Assembly (NCBI RefSeq): GCF_014650055.1
Contig: NZ_BMUF01000010.1
Span: 301,754 to 365,753, forward strand
Direction of reading: 5' to 3'
From: Streptomyces malachitofuscus
GTDB lineage: Bacteria; Actinomycetota; Actinomycetes; Streptomycetales; Streptomycetaceae
DNA: 64,000 bases
Of this stretch, positions 8,407-16,412 are shown one piece after another. The notes under the pieces were generated by a model. It worked only from the letters and a program-made list of their open reading frames with translations, did no database searches and had not been told where the DNA came from. A program made the translations under genes and the position numbers. Each line of letters opens with the position of its first letter. Within the stretch, counting starts at the first letter, position 1.

Positions 8407-9995
8407 GCGGGGCCGCGGTCACCGCCGTCTTCGTACGGCTGAAGCTGTCCCTGCTGCGCAACGGCCTGCGGCAGTCCGGCGGCCGCAGGGCGGCGTACAT
8501 CGCCTCCGCCGTCGCCGCCCTGCTCGTCGCCGCGCTCCAGCTGTTCGGGCTGATCGCGCTGCGCGGATACGACCACGTCGAGTCGCTGGCCGTGCTTCTC
8601 GTGGCGGTCCTGGCGCTGGGCTGGGCGGTGATGCCGCTGTTCTTCCCCGGCGGCGACGAGACCCTCGATCCGACCCGGCTGGTGATGCTGCCGCTGCGGC
8701 CGCGGGCCCTGGTGCGGGCCCTGCTCACGGCCTCGCTGATCGGCATCGGGCCGCTGTTCACGCTGTGCCTGCTCACCGGTTCGGTGATCGCCGTCGCCCA
8801 CGGCGGGGCGGCGTTCGCCATGGGCGTGGCCGCCGTGCCGCTGGCACTGCTGGTGTGCGTGGCGCTCGCCCGGGCGGTCGCCACGGCCAACGTACGGCTG
8901 CTGACGAGCCGCAAGGGCCGGGACCTCGCGGTGCTCAGCGGACTGGTGATCGCCGTCGGCGCGCAGGTGGTCAACTTCGGGGCCCAGCGGCTGGGTTCGT
9001 CCGGCCTGGAGCAGCTGGCCCCGGTGGCGGACGTGCTGCGCTGGTTCCCGCCAGCGTCGGCGCTCGGCGCGGTGCACGCGACCGGCGAGGGCTCGTACGC
9101 GGTCGCGGGGGCCCAACTGGCGGCGAGCGCGGCGGCCTTGGCGGCGCTGCTGGCGCTGTGGTCGCGGTCGCTGACGCGGCTGATGACCTCCCCGGACGGT
9201 TCCACCCTCCAGGCGGGCGACGCGGCGGTCCGCGAACGGTCGTCGGCCGGGCTCGCCCGGCTGCTGCCCCCGGGCCGCACCGGTACGGCCGTGCAGCGCA
9301 GCCTGCTCTACATCTGGCGCGACCCGAAGACCAAGACCGCCTGGGTCACCTCGCTGGCGATCGGACTGATCGTGCCGGTGTTCAACGCCTGGCAGGGCAC
9401 CGGCTCGGTGTACATCGCCTGCTTCGCCGCCGGGATGCTCGGCATCATGATGTACAACCAGTTCGGGCAGGACACCTCCGCGTTCTGGATGGTCGCGATG
9501 ACCATCTCCTCCACCCGGGACGCGTACGTCGAACTGCGCGCCCGCGCACTGACCCTGCTGCTGATCACCCTGCCCTACTCCGCGCTCGTCACCGTGCTGA
9601 CGACGGCCGTGCTGGACGACTGGGCGCGGCTGCCGGAGGCGCTCGGCCTGTCCTTCGCCCTGCTCGGCGCGATGCTCGCGACGGGCGCGTGGACCTCGGC
9701 CCGGTTCCCGTACTCCATCCCGCAGGAGGGCTACAAGAACGTCGCCCCCGGCCAGGTCGGCCTGGCCTGGATCTCGATCTTCGGCGGCATGGTCGCGGCG
9801 GCGGTGCTGTGCGTCCCCGTCATCGCCCTCACGATCTGGCTGAACGTCGACGCCGCCGGCCAGGACCTGCTCTGGCTGCTGCTGCCGGTCGGCACGGCCT
9901 ACGGGGCCGTCCTGACCCTGCTGGGACTGCGCCTGGCCGCACCGCAGACGGCCCGGCGGCTGCCGGAGATCATCACGGCGGTCAGCCGGGGCTGA
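8403..9995 (+). CDS. ABC transporter permease, multi-pass
   Basis: A 530-residue integral membrane protein with roughly ten to twelve hydrophobic segments (for example AAYIASAVAALLVAALQLFG near residue 32 and VTSLAIGLIVPVFNAW near the middle). It partners the ATPase upstream, with which it shares a GTGA overlap. The conserved cytoplasmic block LLYIWRDPKTKTAWVTS and the YSIPQEGYKNVAPGQ segment are characteristic of this actinobacterial ABC-2 export family. I cannot infer a substrate; lipids, drugs or peptides are all possible. Confidence 0.9.
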   Translation: MSGAAVTAVFVRLKLSLLRNGLRQSGGRRAAYIASAVAALLVAALQLFGLIALRGYDHVESLAVLLVAVLALGWAVMPLFFPGGDETLDPTRLVMLPLRPRALVRALLTASLIGIGPLFTLCLLTGSVIAVAHGGAAFAMGVAAVPLALLVCVALARAVATANVRLLTSRKGRDLAVLSGLVIAVGAQVVNFGAQRLGSSGLEQLAPVADVLRWFPPASALGAVHATGEGSYAVAGAQLAASAAALAALLALWSRSLTRLMTSPDGSTLQAGDAAVRERSSAGLARLLPPGRTGTAVQRSLLYIWRDPKTKTAWVTSLAIGLIVPVFNAWQGTGSVYIACFAAGMLGIMMYNQFGQDTSAFWMVAMTISSTRDAYVELRARALTLLLITLPYSALVTVLTTAVLDDWARLPEALGLSFALLGAMLATGAWTSARFPYSIPQEGYKNVAPGQVGLAWISIFGGMVAAAVLCVPVIALTIWLNVDAAGQDLLWLLLPVGTAYGAVLTLLGLRLAAPQTARRLPEIITAVSRG

Positions 9996-10231
9996 GGGGC
10001 CGCCCCGCCCGACGAGGGCGAGCGGTATGTTCTGTCCGGCGGCAGCGACGCCCGGCGAACGCCTCGGCCGGCACCTTTCCCCATGTGAACGGGGTGACGC
10101 GGCTCTCTCGTACAACAATTCCCTCAATCTTGTCGAGAAGCCGATGTGCGCTGAGTCACGTTCAAGTTGAATGATTGCAAGTGAGAGAACCGTCGTGCCG
10201 TACGTGCGGACGCAGCCTGCAGGGGGTTCAG

Positions 10232-11629
10232 GTGAGTGCTTCCCGGCGCAGTGGGGCCACCGACGAGCTGGGGCCGGACGAGCCCGAGCCCGCGCGGGAG
10301 GGATCGGACGGCTCCGACCTCCTCGCCGCACTCCTCGACGGCATGGACGCCGCCCTGTGCGCCTTCGACGCGGACGGCGTGGTGACGCACTGGAACCGTG
10401 AGGCGGAGCGGATCCTCGGCTGGACCGCGGCCGAGGCCGTGGGACGGGCCGGGTTCGCCGGGTGGGCCGTGCGCCGCGCGGACGCCGAGGAGGTCGAGGC
10501 GCGGCTGATGTCGGCCATGGACGCGCCGGGCCGTCAGGTGAACGAGTTCGCGCTGCTGACGAAGGACGGCGGCCGAGTGCTGGTGCGGACCCAGTCCGCG
10601 GCCGTGCGCGGACCCGACGGCAAGCCGGCGGGCGTGTACTGCGCGTTCAGCGAGGTGCACGCGCAGATCGATCTGGAGCGGTCGATCGCCCTGAGCGAGG
10701 CGCTCCTGGAGGACGCGAGCTGGGGCGTCGTCCTGGTCGACGCCGATCTGCGGCCCGCGGTGGTCAACGCGCACGCCGCGCGGGCCCTGGGCGCCGGGCG
10801 GACGTCCGTGCTCGGGCGGCCGCTGGGGGAACTGCTGGCGCAGGGCGTGGAGGAGCTGGAGAGCGCCCTCACCCATGTGCTCGCCGAGGGCGCGCCGCCG
10901 GCACCGGCCGAGCTGTGGGTGAGCGTGCGCACGCCGGAGGGCGAGCGGCGTCGGTGCTGGCGGAGCGGGTTCGTGCGGCTGGCGTCGCCGCTCGCCGAGG
11001 AGCCGGTGCCGCTCGGCGTCGGGTGGCTGTTCCAGGACGTGACCGAGTCACGGCAGGGCGAGCAGGAGGCCTCGCTGCTGCGGTTCCGCGCGCAGCAACT
11101 GCACCGCGCGGCGCGCGCGGCGGCGGAGTGCGAGGACCCGGCGGAGGCGGCGACGGTCCACCTCGACTTCGCCCTCGCCGGATTCGCCGACCACGCGCTG
11201 ATCGACCGCGTGGCCGACGGTGCGGACGACGCGGACCGGGTGCGGCTGGTGCGGGTCGCCGCGACACCGTCCGGCGCGCCGGGTCCCACCAGGATCGACG
11301 GGCGGGCGGGGCTGCCGGTGCGGTACGGCGAGGGGCATCCCGCGGTGCAGTGCGTGGAGCGGGCGGGCTCGGTGCGGGCCGGGGCGGGTTCCCTGTCCGC
11401 GGAGGACGCCAGGGCGTGGGCGGTGGCGCGGCAGTGGCCGCTGGACGCGGTGCACGCGCTGTGCACGGTGCTGCGGAGCCGGGGACGCACGCTCGGTGCT
11501 GTGACGTTTCTGCGGGGGGCGGGGCGTCACGCGTTCGAACGCTCCGACGCCATGTACGCGGAGGACGTCGCGGTCCACATCGCCACCTCCCTGGACCTGG
11601 CGGCCCTCGTGCACCCGGAGGGGCGGTGA
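10232..11629 (+). CDS. PAS-PAS-GAF-like sensory protein without a visible output domain
   Basis: A 465-residue soluble protein. The first PAS domain (about residues 30-150) has LLDGMDAALCAFDADGVV and HWNREAERILGWTAAEAVGR. A second PAS-like domain (about 165-285) has SWGVVLVDADLRPAVVNAHA. A GAF-like domain ends the protein (GAVTFLRGAGRHAFERSD, typical of SpoIIE/GAF sensors). No kinase, phosphatase, cyclase or DNA-binding domain follows, so it must signal by protein contact or represents a family in which the output is separate. The GTG at 10232 is preceded by AGGGGG at good spacing. It stands alone, upstream of the convergent SIS gene. Confidence 0.82.
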   Translation: MSASRRSGATDELGPDEPEPAREGSDGSDLLAALLDGMDAALCAFDADGVVTHWNREAERILGWTAAEAVGRAGFAGWAVRRADAEEVEARLMSAMDAPGRQVNEFALLTKDGGRVLVRTQSAAVRGPDGKPAGVYCAFSEVHAQIDLERSIALSEALLEDASWGVVLVDADLRPAVVNAHAARALGAGRTSVLGRPLGELLAQGVEELESALTHVLAEGAPPAPAELWVSVRTPEGERRRCWRSGFVRLASPLAEEPVPLGVGWLFQDVTESRQGEQEASLLRFRAQQLHRAARAAAECEDPAEAATVHLDFALAGFADHALIDRVADGADDADRVRLVRVAATPSGAPGPTRIDGRAGLPVRYGEGHPAVQCVERAGSVRAGAGSLSAEDARAWAVARQWPLDAVHALCTVLRSRGRTLGAVTFLRGAGRHAFERSDAMYAEDVAVHIATSLDLAALVHPEGR

Positions 11630-11673
11630 ACAGCCCGTCCGGCGTGTGAGGGCGCGGCCCGTTCAGGGGGAGA

Positions 11674-12429
11674 TCAGTGGCCGTAGAAGATCCGGTCCGC
11701 GTACTCCTCGAAGACCCGCGCGTTCCACTCGTGACCGCCGTCCACATTGCCCGAGCGCAGCAACGGCGGCTCGATCCCCCGGTCGGCCAGCCCCGCCGCA
11801 GCGGTGGCCATCACCGCCTGCAGCAGCGCCGTCGTCACCACCGTCGACGCCGGAGCGAACGGCGCGGGCACCTTGTCGTGCGTCAGCTCGGCGTCACCGA
11901 CCGCGATACCGGAGTCCAGCACCAGATCACAGTGGTCCTTCAGGAACGTCCCGGACACGTGCCGGGACGACGTCTGCGCCGCGTACGCCACCGACGTCAC
12001 GCCGATCACCCGCACGCCCAGCTCGCGGGCCCTCATGGCCATCTCCACGGGCAGCGCGTTCCGCCCGGACAGGGAGATGATCAGCAGCGCGTCACCCGCG
12101 CGGAGCGGCGAGGACTCGAGCACGACGCCCGCGAGCCCGTCGACACGTTCCAGGGCGGAGCCCAGCGTCGCCGGCCGCACGTCGACACCCACCGCACCCG
12201 GCACGACGAGCAGGTTCATCAGGGCGAGTCCACCCGCGCGGTACACGAGGTCCTGCGCGGCGAGCGAGGAGTGCCCGGCACCGAACGCGAACAGACGGCC
12301 GCCTTCCGCGACCGTGTCGGCCAGCAGCGCGCCCGCGGCCGCCACGGCGTCGGCCTCCTCGTCACGGATCCGCCGCAGCAGGTCGATCGCGGCGTCGAGG
12401 AACTGACCGGCCGGCGTGCGGTCGCTCAT
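11674..12429 (-). CDS. nagS: SIS-domain amino-sugar phosphate enzyme, NagS-like
   Basis: A 251-residue single-SIS-domain protein. The sugar-phosphate-binding regions are visible: GRLFAFGAGHSSLAAQDL near residue 45 and LLIISLSGRNALPVEMA near 115. It sits divergently next to dmdR1, as SCO4393 does in S. coelicolor. I recall that protein being reported as NagS, a GlcNAc-6-phosphate dehydratase linked to amino-sugar toxicity; the symbol rests on this synteny and recollection. A DasR-like operator lies 38 bases upstream, fitting amino-sugar control. ATG 12429 follows GAAGGGA. Alternatives in the fold are isomerases and MurNAc-6-P etherase-like enzymes. Confidence 0.82.
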   Translation of the reverse strand: MSDRTPAGQFLDAAIDLLRRIRDEEADAVAAAGALLADTVAEGGRLFAFGAGHSSLAAQDLVYRAGGLALMNLLVVPGAVGVDVRPATLGSALERVDGLAGVVLESSPLRAGDALLIISLSGRNALPVEMAMRARELGVRVIGVTSVAYAAQTSSRHVSGTFLKDHCDLVLDSGIAVGDAELTHDKVPAPFAPASTVVTTALLQAVMATAAAGLADRGIEPPLLRSGNVDGGHEWNARVFEEYADRIFYGH

Positions 12430-12466
12430 GCGGCATCCCTTCGCGGTGAAGTGTTGCGGATCACCG

Positions 12467-12482
12467 TGCGGTCTGGACCAGT
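12467..12482. promoter_or_regulatory. putative DasR-responsive element (dre)
   Basis: The 16-mer TGCGGTCTGGACCAGT matches the dre consensus ACTGGTCTAGACCAGT at 12 of 16 positions, including both GGTCT and GACCA cores. It lies 38 bases upstream of the nagS-like start. DasR is the GntR repressor of GlcNAc metabolism, and amino-sugar phosphates release it; an SIS amino-sugar enzyme is a fitting target. It may also affect the divergent dmdR1 promoter. Confidence 0.6.
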
Positions 12483-12657
12483 GCCGTGTCAATACGGCGC
12501 CCGGCGGCCCCGTTTTCCGGCTTCCGCACCCCTCGTTTTCACAGCGCGACCCGGTTGTCAGCCGTATGCGTAAGAATTGAGTCCTGGGCCAGCGCACGCG
12601 CCGGTGAGCAGGCCGCCTCCGGCAGAGCCAATCCGCAGATCTCATCAAGGGGCATGT

Positions 12658-13350
12658 ATGTCCGGACTGATCGACACCACGGAGATGTATCTCCGCACCA
12701 TCCTCGAGCTGGAGGAGGAAGGTGTGGTCCCCATGCGCGCCCGGATCGCCGAGCGGCTCGACCAGAGCGGGCCGACGGTCAGCCAGACGGTGGCGCGCAT
12801 GGAGCGCGACGGCCTCGTGTCCGTCGCCGCCGACCGCCACCTCGAGCTCACCGAGGAGGGCCGCCGGCTGGCCACGCGCGTGATGCGCAAGCACCGGCTC
12901 GCGGAGTGTCTCCTGGTCGACGTGATCGGCCTGGAGTGGGAGCAGGTCCACGCCGAGGCCTGCCGCTGGGAGCACGTGATGAGCGAGGCCGTCGAGCGCC
13001 GCGTCCTGGAGCTGCTGCGGCACCCGACCGAGTCGCCCTACGGCAACCCGATCCCCGGGCTCGAGGAGCTGGGCGAGAAGGACGGCGCCGACCCGTTCCT
13101 CGACGAGGGCATGGTGTCCCTGGCCGACCTCGACCCGGGCGCCGAGGGAAAGACGGTCGTCGTGCGCCGGATCGGCGAGCCGATCCAGACCGACGCGCAG
13201 CTGATGTACACGCTGCGCCGGGCGGGCGTACAGCCCGGCTCGGTGGTGAGCGTGACGGAGTCGGCGGGCGGGGTGCTGGTGGGCAGCAGCGGCGAGGCGG
13301 CCGAGCTGGAGAACGAGGTGGCCTCGCACGTGTTCGTCGCCAAGCCCTGA
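12658..13350 (+). CDS. dmdR1: iron-dependent repressor DmdR1 (DtxR/IdeR family)
   Basis: A 230-residue Fe(II)-dependent repressor, the same length as IdeR and DmdR1. It has an N-terminal winged helix (IAERLDQSGPTVSQTVARME), a dimerisation/metal domain and an SH3-like C-terminal domain. The metal ligands are all present: HRLAECLL supplies His79 and Glu83, and VHAEACRWEHVMSE supplies His98, Cys102, Glu105 and His106. It represses siderophore and iron-uptake genes when iron is sufficient. ATG 12658 is preceded by AAGGGG. It is divergent from the nagS-like gene, the same arrangement as dmdR1 of S. coelicolor. No iron box of the usual TTAGGTTAGGCT type is visible at its own promoter. Confidence 0.95.
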   Translation: MSGLIDTTEMYLRTILELEEEGVVPMRARIAERLDQSGPTVSQTVARMERDGLVSVAADRHLELTEEGRRLATRVMRKHRLAECLLVDVIGLEWEQVHAEACRWEHVMSEAVERRVLELLRHPTESPYGNPIPGLEELGEKDGADPFLDEGMVSLADLDPGAEGKTVVVRRIGEPIQTDAQLMYTLRRAGVQPGSVVSVTESAGGVLVGSSGEAAELENEVASHVFVAKP

Positions 13351-13548
13351 CCGCACGGGGCGAACGGTTCGCGCCTGCCGGTGTGAACGCGCCGAATCGA
13401 AGATCCAGTACGTCGAATCGCAGCGCTCGCCGGAAACGCGTGCCAGGCTGTCGCGTGAGGCATATGACCTGAGGGGCTCTTGGCCGGGCCGACAGCGATG
13501 TCACCCGGCCGGGGAGGGGCGGGACGATGTGCCGTGACCACGTGAGGA

Positions 13549-13574
13549 GCCCCGGCGCCGCGTGGCGCCGGGGC
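13549..13574 (+). terminator. strong hairpin downstream of dmdR1
   Basis: GCCCCGGCGCC (13549-13559) and GGCGCCGGGGC (13564-13574) form a perfect 11-bp stem with the loop GCGT. It lies about 200 bases after the dmdR1 stop. It probably ends the dmdR1 transcript, although the distance leaves room for a short unannotated 3' RNA. Confidence 0.65.
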
Positions 13575-13741
13575 CTGTCCTCCCCTGTGCTGACCCGGAG
13601 CCCCGAGCTCTCAGGGTCATTCCCCTCGGACCGGTTTCCCCGAGCGGTCCGCCTCCCGCTGAAGATCTCCCCTGGGTCGCCGCGATCAATCCCCGACGGA
13701 GGTCACTCGATCGAGGGGTGTTGCCGGGCAAGAAGGCATTT

Positions 13742-13757
13742 TCGAATAGGCATTCGA
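13742..13757. promoter_or_regulatory. A+T-rich palindrome at the hydrolase promoter
   Basis: TCGAAT-AGGC-ATTCGA is a perfect 6-4-6 inverted repeat overlapping a GATAAT hexamer (13756-13761), about 75 bases before the hydrolase start. A palindrome on top of a -10 element is the usual position for repression, so I read it as a candidate operator. No matching regulator is identified. Confidence 0.4.
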
Positions 13758-13835
13758 TAATCTGCGGGCAGTGGCAACGGGCAGAGCCAGGACACAGGCA
13801 GTGGGCAGGCAGCGAGCTTGGGGGGTGCCAGGACC

Positions 13836-14714
13836 ATGGCGCGACGCATCGACGTGACCGGGGCGGACGGCGTACGGCTCGCCGCCTGGGAATTCGGCGA
13901 CCCGCCCAAGAACGGCGCCGAACCGGCCGCAACCACCGGACCGAACACGCCCGGCGTGCTGTTACTCCACGGCCTCATGGGCCGCGCCTCGCACTGGGCG
14001 TCCACCGCCCGCCGGCTCTCCGCGCGCTACCGCGCGGTCGCCCTCGACCAGCGCGGCCACGGCCGCAGCGACAAACCCTCCGAGGCCTCCTTCACCCGCG
14101 ACGCCTACGTCGACGACGCCGAGGCCGCCCTCGAACAGCTCGGCCTCGGACCCACCGTCCTCATCGGCCACGCGATGGGCGCCCTGACCGCCTGGCAGCT
14201 GGCCGCCAGGCGCCCCGACCTGGTCAACGGCCTGATCATCTGCGACATGCGGGCCTCCGCCCTGGGAGCCGCCTCCCAGCGCGAGTGGGCCGAGTGGTTC
14301 AAGGCCTGGCCGGTCCCCTTCGCCACCCTCGCCGACGTACGCAAGTGGTTCGGCGAGGACGACCCCTGGGTCGAGCGGCCCAACCCCGCCCGCGGCGAGT
14401 TCTACGCCGAGGTGATGGCCGAGTCCCCCGACGGCTGGCGCCCCGTCTTCGACCCGGACCAGATGCTCCGCTCCCGCGAGACCTGGGTGTACGACGCCCA
14501 CTGGGAGGAACTGGCCCAGGTACGGTGCCCCGCCCTGGTGGTCCGCGGCCTCGACGGCGAACTCGGCCGCGCCGAGGCCCAGGAAATGGTCCGCGTCCTC
14601 CCCCACGGCCAGTACGCCGAGGTCGCCGACGCCGGCCACCTCGTCCACTACGACCAGCCCGAAGCCTGGCTCTCCGCCATCGAACCCTTCCTGACCACCC
14701 TCAACCACCCCTGA
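13836..14714 (+). CDS. alpha/beta-hydrolase-fold protein with the nucleophile serine replaced by alanine
   Basis: A 292-residue alpha/beta-hydrolase: oxyanion motif LHGLMGRASHW (about residue 48), strand AVALDQRGHGRSD, and a nucleophile elbow that reads GHAMGA rather than GHSMGA, so residue 113 is Ala. The acid (Asp240 in GLDGELG) and base (His268 in DAGHLVH) remain. Without a nucleophile it should not be a classical esterase or peroxidase. It may bind a ligand, act as a cofactor-free enzyme that does not need the serine, or be a chaperone-like relative. Reading frame and codon use are otherwise normal, so this is not simple decay. ATG 13836 follows a G-rich stretch and CAGGA. Confidence 0.88.
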   Translation: MARRIDVTGADGVRLAAWEFGDPPKNGAEPAATTGPNTPGVLLLHGLMGRASHWASTARRLSARYRAVALDQRGHGRSDKPSEASFTRDAYVDDAEAALEQLGLGPTVLIGHAMGALTAWQLAARRPDLVNGLIICDMRASALGAASQREWAEWFKAWPVPFATLADVRKWFGEDDPWVERPNPARGEFYAEVMAESPDGWRPVFDPDQMLRSRETWVYDAHWEELAQVRCPALVVRGLDGELGRAEAQEMVRVLPHGQYAEVADAGHLVHYDQPEAWLSAIEPFLTTLNHP

Positions 14715-14748
14715 CGCACCCCGTCCGCAAGGTCAACGAAAAAAGTGG

Positions 14749-14777
14749 TTGATCCGGCGGCAATCGGTTCTTAGGGT
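14749..14777 (+). promoter_or_regulatory. consensus-like promoter for a short transcript
   Basis: TTGATC (14749-14754), a 17-base spacer and TAGGGT (14772-14777) form a good vegetative-sigma (HrdB-type) promoter. Transcription would start near 14784. It is among the best -35/-10 pairs I found in the window, and it lies downstream of the hydrolase stop rather than upstream of any long gene. Confidence 0.6.
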
Positions 14778-14783
14778 GGCTGT

Positions 14784-15004
14784 ACTTCGGAAGGGAGGTG
14801 GTTCGGCAGATGTATGCAAACCGGACGGAAGAGGTGGCTGCGGGCTAGTGGCCCGTCACCACACCCGGTGCGGTGCCGAGCCAGCGCGCGAGCGACGCGT
14901 GCAGCCGGCCTAATCCAACGCAGTCACCCGACCCGCGAGTCGCCGGTAACGTCCGGCCGGCTCCCCCCCAGGGGGGAACCAGGCTCGCGGGTCGTCTGCG
15001 TTTT
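14784..15004 (+). ncRNA. predicted ~220-nt independent transcript with a 12-codon ORF and terminator
   Basis: Downstream of the promoter at 14749-14777 lies a very strong Shine-Dalgarno sequence (AAGGGAGGTGG, 14791-14801), then ATG 14810 and a 12-residue ORF, MYANRTEEVAAG, ending TAG 14846-14848. The RNA would end at a long stem: 14930-14939 pairs with 14984-14993 (10 bp, perfect), and an outer 7-bp pair (14917-14923 with 14996-15002) is followed by TTTT. This is a small RNA, a micro-peptide gene or both. Transcript boundaries are inferred from sequence alone. I have a vague memory of similar elements in other streptomycetes but cannot name a family. Confidence 0.5.
14917..15004. terminator. 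long stem between convergent transcripts
   Basis: Two perfect inverted repeats are nested (14917-14923/14996-15002 and 14930-14939/14984-14993), with a C-tract/G-tract hairpin inside, and TTTT at 15001-15004. It faces the citrate-synthase-like gene from the other strand and probably terminates both. Confidence 0.6.
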
Positions 15005-15021
15005 CAGGGTGCCGCCGGTGT

Positions 15022-16122
15022 TCAGCTGGCGATGTCCTCGTAGCCCTCGATCTCGCGTGGGTCGCGGGTGCCCGGGCCGACGTAGCGGGCCGACGGGCGG
15101 ACCAGGCGGCCGGTGCGCTTCTGTTCCAGGATGTGGGCCGACCAGCCGGCGGTGCGGGCGCAGGTGAACATCGAGGTGAACATGTGCGCCGGGACCTCGG
15201 CGAAGTCGAGCACGATGGCGGCCCAGAACTCGACGTTGGTGGCCAGCACCCGGTCGGGTCGGCGGGCGTGCAGTTCGGCCAGGGCGGCCTTCTCCAGGGC
15301 CTCGGCGACCTCGAAGCGCGGGGCGCCCAGCTCGCGGGCGGTGCGGCGCAGGACGCGGGCGCGGGGGTCCTCCGCGCGGTAGACGCGGTGGCCGAAGCCC
15401 ATGAGGCGTTCGCCCTTGTCGAGGGCCTGCTTGACGTAGGCCTCGGCGTCCCCGGTGCGTTCGATCTCCTCGATCATGTGCAGCACGCGGGAGGGGGCGC
15501 CGCCGTGCAGGGGTCCTGACATGGCGCCCACGGCTCCGGAGAGGGCCGCGGCGACGTCCGCGCCCGTGGAGGCGATGACCCGGGCGGTGAAGGTGGAGGC
15601 GTTCATGCCGTGTTCGGCGGCCGAGGTCCAGTAGGCGTCGACGGCGGCGACGTGCCGGGGGTCGGGTTCGCCGCGCCAGCGGATCATGAAGCGTTCGACG
15701 ACGGAGTCGGCCTTGTCGATCTCGCGCTGGGGGACCATGGGCAGGCCCTGGCCGCGGGCGGACTGGGCGACGTAGGAGAGGGCCATGACGGCGGCGCGTG
15801 CGAGGTCGTCGCGGGCCTGTTCGGCATCGATGTCGAGGAGCGGTTTGAGGCCCCATACGGGGGCGAGCATGGCGAGGGCGGACTGGACGTCGACGCGGAT
15901 GTCACCGGAGTGCACGGGGATGGGGAAGGGTTCCGCGGGCGGCAGGCCGGGGTTGAACGCTCCGTCGACGAGTAGGCCCCAGACGTTGCCGAAGGAGACG
16001 TGCCCGACCAGGTCCTCGATGTCGACGCCCCGGTAGCGGAGGGCGCCGCCCTCCTTGTCCGGTTCGGCGATCTCCGTCTCGAACGCGACGACTCCTTCGA
16101 GCCCGGGTACGAAGTCGGACAT
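15022..16122 (-). CDS. citrate synthase-like protein (citrate synthase 2/methylcitrate-synthase type)
   Basis: A 366-residue type I-fold citrate synthase homologue that would condense acetyl-CoA or propionyl-CoA with oxaloacetate. It begins with the short actinobacterial form of the N-terminus (MSDFVPGLEGVVAFETEIAE) and has RYRGVDIEDLV. Catalytic regions are AEHGMNASTFTARVIAST (first active-site His), PLHGGAPSRVLHM and LMGFGHRVYRAEDPRA (second His). The family's final aspartate is probably in the AHMFTSMFTCARTAGWSAH region, but I could not place it with certainty. ATG 16122 has GAGGAG. It diverges from pdxH with 290 bases between. It is not the main citA of Streptomyces, judging by its neighbours; substrate preference is open. 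Confidence 0.9.
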   Translation of the reverse strand: MSDFVPGLEGVVAFETEIAEPDKEGGALRYRGVDIEDLVGHVSFGNVWGLLVDGAFNPGLPPAEPFPIPVHSGDIRVDVQSALAMLAPVWGLKPLLDIDAEQARDDLARAAVMALSYVAQSARGQGLPMVPQREIDKADSVVERFMIRWRGEPDPRHVAAVDAYWTSAAEHGMNASTFTARVIASTGADVAAALSGAVGAMSGPLHGGAPSRVLHMIEEIERTGDAEAYVKQALDKGERLMGFGHRVYRAEDPRARVLRRTARELGAPRFEVAEALEKAALAELHARRPDRVLATNVEFWAAIVLDFAEVPAHMFTSMFTCARTAGWSAHILEQKRTGRLVRPSARYVGPGTRDPREIEGYEDIAS

Positions 16123-16412
16123 CAGGCGGCTCCTCGTGAGGTGGGTGACAGATGGTGTTGTGGGATGGGACGACCATGTGTCGGTCAAGCCGGTGCGGTC
16201 GGGTGCGTCCGGTGGATCCGCGGTCACGCTGTGTGGACTCGCGGTCCGGGACGTCATCCCTGTGATGCCCGGCTGGCGGTCACCCAACCGGATCAGTGCC
16301 TGCACGATATCCCCGGGTGCCATCCTTGGGGAGGGTTCGCGGCACTGAGTGCCATGGGGTGATGAAGGCCACCGCTGCCCCCGGGGCCGTGCGCATGGGG
16401 GAGGATGACGGC

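Larger units (their letters stand above)
13351..13835. other. 485-base intergenic region between dmdR1 and the hydrolase gene
   Basis: No gene with good coding character is visible. It holds the terminator at 13549-13574 and, near its downstream end, an unusually A+T-rich stretch (13730-13763) with a palindrome at 13742-13757 and a GATAAT hexamer at 13756-13761 that could be a -10 element. The stretch between these is featureless. Confidence 0.6.

Noticed and set aside
11674..13356. A single 560-codon minus-strand gene covering both the nagS-like and antisense dmdR1 regions
   Set aside because: The first half is antisense to dmdR1, and a proper start with a ribosome-binding site exists at 12429. 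I keep only the possible Adm antisense frame as a finding.
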